A stretch of 64,000 nt of DNA from a virus. Under the pieces are notes generated by a model. It did no database searches. It saw only the letters and a list, made by a program, of their open reading frames with translations, and had not been told where the DNA came from. The translations under genes and the position numbers were made by a program. Below are positions 26,714 through 34,048 of this stretch, one piece after another (within the stretch, counting starts at the first letter, position 1; every line of letters starts with the position of its first letter). The DNA is taken from the IMG/VR virus record IMGVR_UViG_3300033273_000392, positions 1-64,000 of that record; one strand, written 5' to 3'.

Positions 26714-27015
26714 TATTCAAATGGATTTACTAAAATTCTATAAGCCTCCTTTCCCTTTTCGGAATTTGTTTGTTCTACTAGACCTTCGACAACTAATTCA
26801 TCGACAGATCTTTTAAGATGCTGTCTTGTTGTATCTGGGAAATGATATTTGTTTAGGGCATGAAGCGTGAAAGTCCCCTTGTTTCTATCAGGAGACTTTA
26901 CGCAAAGTGATACCTCATGGTGAAGAACATCTAGGGATGTTGGATAACCCTCAAGGCTAGCCTCAATCCCTAGAATGTACTTTATAGGTAACTTGTCTTC
27001 ATTAATCCTCATCAC
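26713..27015 (-). CDS. Unknown 100-residue protein, winged-helix-like
   Basis: The protein reads like a small winged helix: helix-forming N-terminus, then TRQHLKRSVDELVVEGLVEQ (recognition-type helix followed by a wing) at about residues 67-86. It overlaps the uvsX 3' end by 14 bases and the helicase start by 1 base. A helicase-loading or regulatory DNA-binding role is possible from context; no family was recognised. Either of the first two Met codons may be the start. Confidence 0.6.
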   Translation of the reverse strand: MMRINEDKLPIKYILGIEASLEGYPTSLDVLHHEVSLCVKSPDRNKGTFTLHALNKYHFPDTTRQHLKRSVDELVVEGLVEQTNSEKGKEAYRILVNPFE

Positions 27016-28111
27016 CCTCCATTATTATATCTACGTCAAATTCAACGTTTGTATTGTAGTTAAATAGATCGTAGATCTTCTTGTCAATTTTCTCTAGAAC
27101 CTCTTTTGTAAACACTTTCTCGGTAAAGAATTCTCTATTAGGAACGGTAGTATCAAGGTGCTTACATATCCAGTTTCTAGCTGTCTTCTTAGGGATCTTC
27201 TCTCCTTTTTCAATAACACCTCGAGTAATGCCAATATCTTCCCAGTCAATATACTGCTCAAGTCCAACGTAACGGTTCATGCCCTCTGTGTAATGGAGGT
27301 GGAACTTAATGTTCTGTGGTTTTGCAAAGCGGTTTTTATTAGGCTTAGCCGTTACAACAATGCCTGCCTTTTGGTCTCCCTCTTTAAGCTGAGCCTTGTT
27401 TAAAAACAAGACAATAGATGCTGCGTATTCTGGTCCAGTTCCACCACCTGCAACCTGACGGCTAATAAAGTCCTGCGTCTGGTATGTGTGGTTCGTGAAC
27501 AAGAAAGGAATCTTAAGGTCTGCAAGTGGAGTCATAATGATTCTAAAGATAGACTTAAGAATCTTAGATCTAGTCATATCTGACTTCTCGTTACCTGAGA
27601 CTGCATCATCAATCTCTTTCTGTGTAGCCAAATTACCTGCTGAGTCTAGGATAATCATCATCTTAGGAAGCTCTGATCCTGCTCGTTTCGCCTCCTGCAT
27701 CTTCTTTGTAATGGTTGTAACCGACTGTCTAAACTCCTGAACCGTATTTACAGGCTGATAGTTAACCTTAGCAGTATCAATACCAAACTTTTCCATAGTA
27801 GTCTTATCTACTGCCGCTTCTGAATCATAGAAGATAACATGGTAACCCATATCGATTGCTCCTTTTACAGAGTTAAGGATAAGGTAGGTCTTTCCTGTAC
27901 CAGAAGGTCCTGCGATAGAGCAAGATCTGTTATTTGGCCAGCCCCCAAATAGAGAACCGGAAATACATGCGTTTAGGTGATAGTTACCTGAGTCAACCCA
28001 CTCTGTAACTTCACTAAAGTTTGACTGATCCATAACTGAACCGAGTGGGTTCAGATTGGCTAGCTCTGCATTGATATCATCAAAGCTAAATTCCTTTGTC
28101 TTTTTAGCCAT
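27002..28111 (-). CDS. uvsX: RecA-like recombinase (UvsX)
   Basis: The 369-residue strand-exchange protein has Walker A GPSGTGKT at 68-75, catalytic glutamate in YDSEAAVD at 95-102, Walker B MMIILDSAGNL at 151-161, and a loop-2 region near TNHTYQTQ and GGGTGPEYAAS. Length is near T4 UvsX (391). UvsY and UvsW are present elsewhere in the window, completing the recombination set. It overlaps the small coiled-coil gene upstream and the winged-helix gene downstream. Confidence 0.95.
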   Translation of the reverse strand: MAKKTKEFSFDDINAELANLNPLGSVMDQSNFSEVTEWVDSGNYHLNACISGSLFGGWPNNRSCSIAGPSGTGKTYLILNSVKGAIDMGYHVIFYDSEAAVDKTTMEKFGIDTAKVNYQPVNTVQEFRQSVTTITKKMQEAKRAGSELPKMMIILDSAGNLATQKEIDDAVSGNEKSDMTRSKILKSIFRIIMTPLADLKIPFLFTNHTYQTQDFISRQVAGGGTGPEYAASIVLFLNKAQLKEGDQKAGIVVTAKPNKNRFAKPQNIKFHLHYTEGMNRYVGLEQYIDWEDIGITRGVIEKGEKIPKKTARNWICKHLDTTVPNREFFTEKVFTKEVLEKIDKKIYDLFNYNTNVEFDVDIIMEGDED

Positions 28112-28277
28112 TGCTATTGTTGTTAAGTATTTGTTTTTCTTTTATTCTCAACTCCTCTAATTGATTCATTAAATCATGAGCTTTATTTCTCAGATTTACC
28201 ATATCACGTTCAATTTCGTTAAGTTCGTTATGGATAGTTTTATACTTCTCCAAAATATTGATTTCTTCAGGACTCAT
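28104..28277 (-). CDS. Small coiled-coil protein, 57 residues
   Basis: The start at 28277 (MSPEEINILEKYK) follows the polymerase stop with a 1-base gap; an earlier ATG at 28298 would overlap the polymerase gene. The whole protein is a charged heptad-like helix. It overlaps uvsX by 8 bases. Function unknown; it is likely a small partner in the replication-recombination operon. Confidence 0.55.
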   Translation of the reverse strand: MSPEEINILEKYKTIHNELNEIERDMVNLRNKAHDLMNQLEELRIKEKQILNNNSNG

Positions 28278-28278
28278 A

Positions 28279-29484
28279 TTAGAATAGTGCTGTAGCATAA
28301 ATTAGATTCGTGTCAAGAGTCTGAAGACCGATAGCCTTCAAAACACGGTTAAGAGGATCAATCATACACTTTTCGAACTGTGTGTCATAGTCCACATTAG
28401 GAGCTAACTCATAAGGATGGTCTCCTGGTAGATATGCAAACATCTCACTCAAAGTAGTATCAAGGCTATGATAGATCTTTAGCTTTTCTCCGTTTCCTAT
28501 CAATCTATACTTGTTCTTATATTTCTTGTTTTGATTTAGCAAATAGTTATAGTATCCTGCTGCTTTTACGTTAGGTGGACACTTAAGACCAAACTGCAGT
28601 TCAATCTGATCGTCTACGATATACTTATCGATGTTATTCGTTCTCTTGTTAAACGAAATGTCATCAATATCACACAGCTTAAATTGCTTTTTGGTTTCCT
28701 TCATAAACTGTACAAGCTCCTGTAGATCTTCAGCAGATGGCTTACTCGTGCTCTTAAATAGAATCTTAAGAGCTTCAACAAGTTTTTCTCTAGCAAACTT
28801 AGGCGTAGAAGACTGGATCGTATCAAAACCGATGGTCTTAATCTTCTTTAGAGATGGGTGACGGTCCGTAGTCTCTAGCTTATCATCCCATGCAATATTC
28901 TGAATATACTTCTTCTTGCTCATCCATATGCCATTATATGCAATAGTCTCCAATTCGAAGACAAGGAAGTTATCAGTGTTTCTTACCTTAGCATATTTCT
29001 CCATGCACTTGACAATATAGTCTCTAAGTCTAAACGCGTAAATCTCAAGGATAAACTGGTCAATTGTAAGCTCATCACCGAGCCATTCGATAGAATTATA
29101 CATGTCCTCAAACTGAACATAGCATGAGTCTGTATCGATATAGATTACAGACGGACGTTCTAGCTTGTGCTTTACCTTGATATTGAAGTGGTCGTGTACT
29201 ACTTTATCCTTATAGAAGAACTCGTTAAAGTACTTGTTCAATATCGTTTCAGAATACATGATAGCATTCTGACCCTGTAGTGTAATAGATTCTGCAATAT
29301 CGATATTAAAGAAGTGAAACCACTTATTACCGAATGCACCGTAAATAGAGTTAAGTGTTACCTTAACCGCCTGCTCGTATGCTGTATACTTAGCCGCCTG
29401 TTGCTCATAGTGAGCTATGAGAGCCTTCCCCTCTTCAGGGGAAAGCTCATCTATTTGTTTAGTCTCTAGCTCTTCAATGTTCAT
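28279..29484 (-). CDS. 43B: DNA polymerase, C-terminal part (gp43 fragment B)
   Basis: The 401-residue protein is the second half of a family B polymerase. It holds motif B in VTLNSIYGAFGN (about residues 41-52), motif C YIDTDSCY (about 114-121), the palm and the thumb (KKYIQNIAW near 191), but no exonuclease domain and no motif A. The missing parts are in the gene at 34049-35452, 4.5 kb upstream. The first 40 residues are a new N-terminus ahead of the fingers helix. The C-terminus ends ATALF, where T4 gp43 has its clamp-binding tail. It overlaps the clamp gene stop by 1 base. Confidence 0.92.
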   Translation of the reverse strand: MNIEELETKQIDELSPEEGKALIAHYEQQAAKYTAYEQAVKVTLNSIYGAFGNKWFHFFNIDIAESITLQGQNAIMYSETILNKYFNEFFYKDKVVHDHFNIKVKHKLERPSVIYIDTDSCYVQFEDMYNSIEWLGDELTIDQFILEIYAFRLRDYIVKCMEKYAKVRNTDNFLVFELETIAYNGIWMSKKKYIQNIAWDDKLETTDRHPSLKKIKTIGFDTIQSSTPKFAREKLVEALKILFKSTSKPSAEDLQELVQFMKETKKQFKLCDIDDISFNKRTNNIDKYIVDDQIELQFGLKCPPNVKAAGYYNYLLNQNKKYKNKYRLIGNGEKLKIYHSLDTTLSEMFAYLPGDHPYELAPNVDYDTQFEKCMIDPLNRVLKAIGLQTLDTNLIYATALF

Positions 29485-30233
29485 TACGCTGTTTGACAGG
29501 TTGAGATAGTCAATACAGTTTCAGACTCGCTAGATGAGAAAACAACTTTAGAATCCGAAACAAATACGTTCTGCTCTTCCTTATCAAGCAACGCAAGATA
29601 CTTTTTATATACGGTAACACCACCGTCTCCTGTAGACTTCTGGTTAATAACCGCACTGAAAGTCTTACCTTTAACGTTTACTCCCTTACCATTCGCGTTG
29701 ATAGAGAATGTCTCCTCTTTATCCAATGTGAACAAGTTCTTAACCTTACCTAGGGTATGTGTGTCCATGTCAAAGTTAAACTTACTTCCTTCAGTTGAGA
29801 AGATAGCTTTGATCTGGTCTTGTGTAAGGTCCTTAAAGCCAATAGAAGGCTCTGAACATGATAGGGTAATCTCCAACTCATCATTATAGATTCGGAACGT
29901 AGATGCTACGTAATCCTCATCGTTTTCAATAAACTCAATCTCTCCCTTGATTGCATCATGTTCAAAGTGCTTGATTGCATCAATAACCTTAGATCCATCA
30001 AAGAAAGCGATCTTCAACTCCTTATCGGAATCAAATCCCCACTTACCCTTGGTATTAAACACTTTATCCGTCTCTACTGAGTGGAACTTAACAGCATCCC
30101 TCTGTGGTAAATAAACTGCTGAGGTAATCTTATCCTGATCCATCTTCATGTAGATGAATGAATCGATAAGCTTAACACGATTAATAAAAGATACCAGCTG
30201 GTGCTGGTCAATTCGATTGATTTTAAGTTTCAT
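29484..30233 (-). CDS. 45: Sliding clamp (gp45-like)
   Basis: The 249-residue clamp encircles DNA, tethers the polymerase, and activates late transcription with gp33 and gp55. The segment FTLDKEETFSINANGKGVNV near residue 168 and YKKYLALLDKEEQNV near 208 match T4 gp45, whose length is 228. It lies immediately before the C-terminal polymerase half and overlaps it by 1 base, keeping the 45-to-43 association of T4 though gp44 and gp62 have moved 20 kb away. Confidence 0.92.
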   Translation of the reverse strand: MKLKINRIDQHQLVSFINRVKLIDSFIYMKMDQDKITSAVYLPQRDAVKFHSVETDKVFNTKGKWGFDSDKELKIAFFDGSKVIDAIKHFEHDAIKGEIEFIENDEDYVASTFRIYNDELEITLSCSEPSIGFKDLTQDQIKAIFSTEGSKFNFDMDTHTLGKVKNLFTLDKEETFSINANGKGVNVKGKTFSAVINQKSTGDGGVTVYKKYLALLDKEEQNVFVSDSKVVFSSSESETVLTISTCQTA

Positions 30234-30281
30234 GCTTACTATTATTTATAAGTTCTATATGAAATGCCAAAAAAGTTTCAA

Positions 30282-30312
30282 AGAAAAAGGGCCCGCTATC
30301 GCGAGCCCCTTT
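30282..30312 (-). terminator. Factorless terminator after the 63-residue holin-like gene
   Basis: An 8-bp stem (GGGCTCGC with GCGGGCCC on the minus strand, one G-U pair, GATA loop, 30289-30308) followed by TTTTTC. It separates the late 63-residue gene from the clamp gene. Confidence 0.85.
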
Positions 30313-30330
30313 ATTCCCTGGTATTGAGGA

Positions 30331-30522
30331 TTATCCTTCAGCTTCAGTGCCTTCTGCGTTCTTCTTAGCAACGTAAGACCATACGAAACCAACGATGGAC
30401 ATTACGATACCAACACCTTCAAGCATCATGCCTTCATCAAGAACTCCCTTAGCAACTAGAGCACCTCCAGCTGTAGTTAGTACGTGGCGAATAATACCAT
30501 AAATTTGATCTTGTGTCAACAT
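30331..30522 (-). CDS. Small holin-like membrane protein, 63 residues
   Basis: The protein has a helix with GGALVAKG near residue 19 and a second hydrophobic segment, VGIVMSIVGFVWSYVA (about 37-52), followed by a charged tail. Small phage proteins of this type are widely annotated as holin-like. It is a one-gene unit with GATATATA 31 bases upstream and a strong terminator downstream, so it is probably late and abundant. Lysis function is inferred; no endolysin is present in the window. Confidence 0.6.
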   Translation of the reverse strand: MLTQDQIYGIIRHVLTTAGGALVAKGVLDEGMMLEGVGIVMSIVGFVWSYVAKKNAEGTEAEG

Positions 30523-30553
30523 AGCAATTAATTTTTTTTAGTTAGACTTTATA

Positions 30554-30561
30554 TATATATC
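30554..30561 (-). promoter_or_regulatory. Putative late promoter core GATATATA for the holin-like gene
   Basis: Minus-strand GATATATATATAAAG context, 31 bases before the ATG at 30522. Confidence 0.6.
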
Positions 30562-30571
30562 AGACATTGCT

Positions 30572-31012
30572 TTAGAATCTAAAGCCGAATCCAATTCCTA
30601 GGTTAGTAGTTCCGTTGTTTGTGTTATAAACAACTTTTGGGTCGACATAAAGGCCATTTACGCCAGTGCCGAGTAGCATACCTACACCAACATTCAAACC
30701 GAAGTCAGTTGTTAGGTTTTCAGTTCCCGCGTAGACGAAATAGTTATCTACGAAGTAACGAGCGTGTACGTCTAGGTTCAAATCACCTGCTACAACTTCT
30801 CCGTCCTCATTGAGAGTTGTGCCTTGGTTAACTGAAACGCCAGCCATAACATCGTCTGTGAAAGCATATCCAACGGTAGGTGTTAGTGCCCATTGGGTCC
30901 ATGCTGTGTTTGAAAGATCTCCAGTACCAATGTACCAATCTCCCTGTTGTTGTGCGTTAATTGAGAGCAGCGCACCTGCTACAAGTCCGAAAGTCAAAAA
31001 TAACTTCTTCAT
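30572..31012 (-). CDS. Outer-membrane beta-barrel protein with signal peptide
   Basis: The 146-residue protein starts with a signal peptide, MKKLFLTFGLVAGALLSINA, cleaved before Gln, of the style common in Bacteroidota. The rest alternates polar and hydrophobic residues in short strands and ends GIGFGFRF, with the terminal Phe used by barrel insertion machinery; about eight strands fit the length. It resembles small host outer-membrane proteins, not any T4 gene. It has its own late-type promoter 43 bases upstream and a UUCG hairpin in its leader. A role in blocking receptors, modifying the envelope or aiding lysis is inference. Neighbouring genes are nrdA and a holin-like gene. Confidence 0.75.
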   Translation of the reverse strand: MKKLFLTFGLVAGALLSINAQQQGDWYIGTGDLSNTAWTQWALTPTVGYAFTDDVMAGVSVNQGTTLNEDGEVVAGDLNLDVHARYFVDNYFVYAGTENLTTDFGLNVGVGMLLGTGVNGLYVDPKVVYNTNNGTTNLGIGFGFRF

Positions 31013-31027
31013 GTTTATTTAGGTTTG

Positions 31028-31046
31028 TGGCCCGAAGGCCGGTTAA
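31028..31046 (-). promoter_or_regulatory. UUCG-tetraloop hairpin in leader of outer-membrane protein gene
   Basis: Minus strand CCGGCCTTCGGGCC: a GC-only stem closing a UUCG loop between the GATATATA motif and the ATG. No T run follows, so it looks like a leader-stabilising or translational element and not a terminator. Confidence 0.45.
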
Positions 31047-31055
31047 ACTCTTGTT

Positions 31056-31063
31056 TATATATC
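31056..31063 (-). promoter_or_regulatory. Putative late promoter core GATATATA for outer-membrane protein gene
   Basis: Minus-strand GATATATA overlapping the nrdA stop, 43 bases before the ATG at 31012. Confidence 0.6.
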
Positions 31064-32882
31064 AGCCATCGCAACTTAGGCAATCAGGATCTGTAGCTGA
31101 TGACGCGATATCGCCCCTTAATACCGATTCTGTTCGCATATAATAAAGTGTCTTGATTCCCTGGTTGTAAGCTTCTAAGTGTACCTGATTGATAAACTTA
31201 GGAGCTGCCTCTTTAGGGAAGGCAAGATTTAACGATACGGATTGATCCACATACTGTTGCCTCACTCCAGCCTGCTTCACAAGATCCAACTGATTTATCT
31301 CTTTAAAAGTCTTAAATACGTCTGCTAGTGGAATATACTTTTCTCTATCCACGTCAGACATCTTATCTAGCTTATCTTTTTTAATAGGCTTACTAAATTC
31401 ACCGTCAAATGATTCACCGATATGAACATAGTAGTCTCCTATCCAATCCAAGCCCTGTACTGAACCGCCATCTACAAGAATCTGATCCCATGTCTTCTTA
31501 GTATTCTTATTGATAAGATCTAAGACTTTCTCTAGTGATTTGTTTTTTCTAATAAACGTTCCCTTTGCAGTTTGTTCTGTAAATACGTTTGCAGCCCATG
31601 GCTCAATGCCTGGTGATACATTACCGCTAAGCTTAGAATTAGATACAGTAGGTGCAACTGCTCTTAGGTGAGTGTTGCGCATTCCAGTACCAGAGCACCA
31701 TAGAGGTTCACCGTATTCATGTGCCATATCACGGCTTGCCTTTTCACTTTCCGTCTTAATCTGACTAAAGATCTTACGAGTTTCAAACTGAGCAGTAAGC
31801 CCTTCAAAAGGAATGTTACGGTCTTGTAGGTATGTGTGCCATCCAAGAACACCAAGACCCAATGCTCTACCCTTTTCAGCAGATCTTACAGAGTTTTCAA
31901 ACCCACGCATATACTTTGCCTTAGCAATAAACTCTTCAAGAACACCGTCAAGGAACCAAGTTGCAGTATAGATGAGATCTGTGTCTTTCCACTCATCATA
32001 TCTTGCAAGGTTAACTGAACTCAAGCAGCACACAAAAGAATGGGACTCATCTGTATGGAGTGTAATCTCAGAGCAGATGTTGGTCATATAGACCTTTAGC
32101 CCATTCTTTTTATACGCGTCTGGGTTGACGTTATTAACGTTTCCTTTAAACATAATGTATGGTTCTCCAGTTGCTCTGCGCTTTCTTAGAACAGCAGCCC
32201 AGCGCTTTCTGGATTCCTTATCACCCGCCTCAACTCTTTGCATGAAGCTATCAGAGACAACAACACATTGGTGCATATTTAGACATTGGCGGTTTACATC
32301 ACCCTTAGGCTCTCTAATCTCAAGCCATTCCCAAAAGTCACCGTGCTCAATATCAATATTGACCGATGCTGCGCCACGACGAACCGCACCTTGGTTAGTA
32401 GCCAAGATAGATGAATCATAGATTTTACAGAATGGGACAATACCATCTGAGGTTCCATTCTGTGAGATATTAGATCCAGCAGGTCTGATTTGGTTCACCC
32501 CAATACCTACGCCGCCGCCATGCTTAGCAAGTAGCATCATCTCTAGGTTCTTGTTACCGATATCATGAATAGAATCAGCGACGTCGATACCAAAGCAAGA
32601 GATAGGTAGACCTCGTTCTGTACCTGTATTAGAAAGAACAGGAGAAGCTAGGTTTAACCAACCTTTCCAAATGTAGTCGAAAAACTTTGACGCAAGTTCT
32701 GGCTTTTGGAGTCTTTTAGCGATAGCAGTTGCCACGCGCCAATAAGCATCCTTTGGTGTCTCTCCTTCTAAGAGATAGCCACGGCTAATTGTCTTTACGT
32801 AGATCTCGGTGTTACCCCAAGTAGGAAAGTCTACTCCAAGCTCCCAGCCCAATTCTTCGCCATAGTTCATTTCTTCTTCCAT
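31062..32882 (-). CDS. nrdA: Ribonucleotide reductase large subunit, class I
   Basis: The 606-residue enzyme reduces ribonucleotides to deoxyribonucleotides with NrdB. Active-site elements: Cys in LPISCFG near 95, the N-x-C-x-E triad NICSE near 268, Cys in FVCCLSSVN near 284, and a C-terminal CLSC redox pair. The protein is short because it has no N-terminal ATP-cone, so dATP feedback at that site should be absent. Codons 1-5 contain two Met; the start could be MEEEMNY or MNYGEEL. It precedes the outer-membrane gene and follows nrdB. Confidence 0.93.
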   Translation of the reverse strand: MEEEMNYGEELGWELGVDFPTWGNTEIYVKTISRGYLLEGETPKDAYWRVATAIAKRLQKPELASKFFDYIWKGWLNLASPVLSNTGTERGLPISCFGIDVADSIHDIGNKNLEMMLLAKHGGGVGIGVNQIRPAGSNISQNGTSDGIVPFCKIYDSSILATNQGAVRRGAASVNIDIEHGDFWEWLEIREPKGDVNRQCLNMHQCVVVSDSFMQRVEAGDKESRKRWAAVLRKRRATGEPYIMFKGNVNNVNPDAYKKNGLKVYMTNICSEITLHTDESHSFVCCLSSVNLARYDEWKDTDLIYTATWFLDGVLEEFIAKAKYMRGFENSVRSAEKGRALGLGVLGWHTYLQDRNIPFEGLTAQFETRKIFSQIKTESEKASRDMAHEYGEPLWCSGTGMRNTHLRAVAPTVSNSKLSGNVSPGIEPWAANVFTEQTAKGTFIRKNKSLEKVLDLINKNTKKTWDQILVDGGSVQGLDWIGDYYVHIGESFDGEFSKPIKKDKLDKMSDVDREKYIPLADVFKTFKEINQLDLVKQAGVRQQYVDQSVSLNLAFPKEAAPKFINQVHLEAYNQGIKTLYYMRTESVLRGDIASSATDPDCLSCDG

Positions 32883-32921
32883 TTAATAACTGTCTTATTA
32901 TACTATGCTAAATAGTTTTGT

Positions 32922-33920
32922 TTAAAAAATATCGTCCTCGTCCCAGTTCTCGTCTTCTCCAGCCTTAGAATAGTCTGTTGGTCTTACCGCAAAGAAATCT
33001 GTATGTGTATGTCCACCAGTAAGATGGTAGAACCAATCTAGCTGAGAAGCTGATTCATCATCATACTTCATTTTTGGCTCATAGCCAAGCTCTACAAGCT
33101 TCTCATTTGCTCTCTTGATAATAAAGTTCTTTAGGTCTATTGCCTTAAGATTCTCCAGATCTCCCATCTCAAACATCTTCTCAATAAACTTATGTTCCAT
33201 CTGAACCATAAGCTCTGCTGCATGTTCAACTTCTGGTCTCACAAGCTCCTTAAGCTCTGGGTATTCCTCACACATATGACAGAATAGCTGACATCCCATC
33301 TTAGAATGTAGTGACTCGTCTCTAACTGACCACTTCATTTGCTGTCCAATTCCTTTAAGCATGTTTCTCATCTGAAATGAGTACAATACTGCAAATGAAG
33401 AGTATAGTGAAACTCCTTCGGCAAACGCTGAGAAAATAGCTAGAGACCTTGCCACATCCTTACGTGCTCTTGCATCTTTAGATAAATCGTCGTGTGTATA
33501 GTCTGCTTCGGTTGAAGTTAGCATTTCAAACTTCTCTGCAACCGCAGGCTCATGTAAGAATGCTGAGAAATCTTCAAGTCCTAGTGTTTCGTTTAAATAT
33601 GAGTATGCTGTGGCGTGAATAGTCTCTTGAGAGCCAAACATCATAGCCATCTGCTTAATTTCGTGTTTTGGGAACCAGCGAGTAACCATAGTTGTCCAAT
33701 AATCGGAAACTGCACATTCGGTCTGTGCAAAACCCAATAGGATATTACCCACGATGTTCTTTTCATGTGGTAATAACGCCTCGTTCCAATCTTTTACATC
33801 ACCCTGCATTGAGATTTCGGTATGTAACCAAAATGCTTGGGCCTGTTTTAACCATCCTTCTAAGTAATATACGGGGTACTCAAAAGGCTTATATTCAATT
33901 CTTTCTTTAAAAAGTGACAT
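32922..33920 (-). CDS. nrdB: Ribonucleotide reductase small subunit, class I
   Basis: The 332-residue subunit generates the radical used by NrdA. I set the start at 33920 (MSLFKERIEYKPFEYP), a typical NrdB start; an in-frame ATG at 33977 would translate through a terminator hairpin. Metal-ligand motifs are present: FAQTECAVSDYW near 78, ETIHATAYSYL near 114 with the candidate radical Tyr, EGVSLYSSF near 171 and RDESLHSKMG near 206. It is followed 39 bases later by nrdA. Confidence 0.93.
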   Translation of the reverse strand: MSLFKERIEYKPFEYPVYYLEGWLKQAQAFWLHTEISMQGDVKDWNEALLPHEKNIVGNILLGFAQTECAVSDYWTTMVTRWFPKHEIKQMAMMFGSQETIHATAYSYLNETLGLEDFSAFLHEPAVAEKFEMLTSTEADYTHDDLSKDARARKDVARSLAIFSAFAEGVSLYSSFAVLYSFQMRNMLKGIGQQMKWSVRDESLHSKMGCQLFCHMCEEYPELKELVRPEVEHAAELMVQMEHKFIEKMFEMGDLENLKAIDLKNFIIKRANEKLVELGYEPKMKYDDESASQLDWFYHLTGGHTHTDFFAVRPTDYSKAGEDENWDEDDIF

Positions 33921-33945
33921 TTTGCTATTATTTTTTACATAAGTC

Positions 33946-33970
33946 GAAAAACGGCCTATCTCTAGGCCGA
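33946..33970 (-). terminator. Factorless terminator after the N-terminal polymerase gene
   Basis: 7-bp perfect stem CGGCCTA / TAGGCCG (33952-33969) with a 4-base loop, followed by TTTTTC on the minus strand. It lies 78 bases past the polymerase stop and just before nrdB, and shows that the nrdB start is downstream of it. Confidence 0.85.
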
Positions 33971-34048
33971 CATCCAACTCATAATCTAAAAATACTAGCA
34001 GCGCTGCAAGTGATTTATATATTTGAAATGCTGCTTGTAATTTCCAAA
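33971..34048 (-). other. Non-coding gap between split polymerase and nrdB
   Basis: Besides the terminator, this gap holds a 10-bp palindrome GCAGCGCTGC (33998-34007) and an AATATATA variant of the late motif (34016-34023). I see no gene or polymerase remnant continuing from the upstream stop codon. Confidence 0.4.

Noticed and set aside
30243-30250. TATAAATA on the minus strand, identical to the T4 late promoter core, 9 bases before the sliding clamp start
   Set aside because: Only one copy was noted before a replication gene, while virion genes consistently use GATATATA. In AT-rich DNA one match is likely chance.
33921-33977. Longer NrdB start at 33977
   Set aside because: The extra 19 codons run through a perfect terminator hairpin, whereas MSLFKERIEY at 33920 is a typical NrdB start.
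34016-34023. AATATATA before nrdB as a late promoter
   Set aside because: It differs from the motif, a terminator lies between it and the nrdB start, and RNR is not expected to be a late gene.
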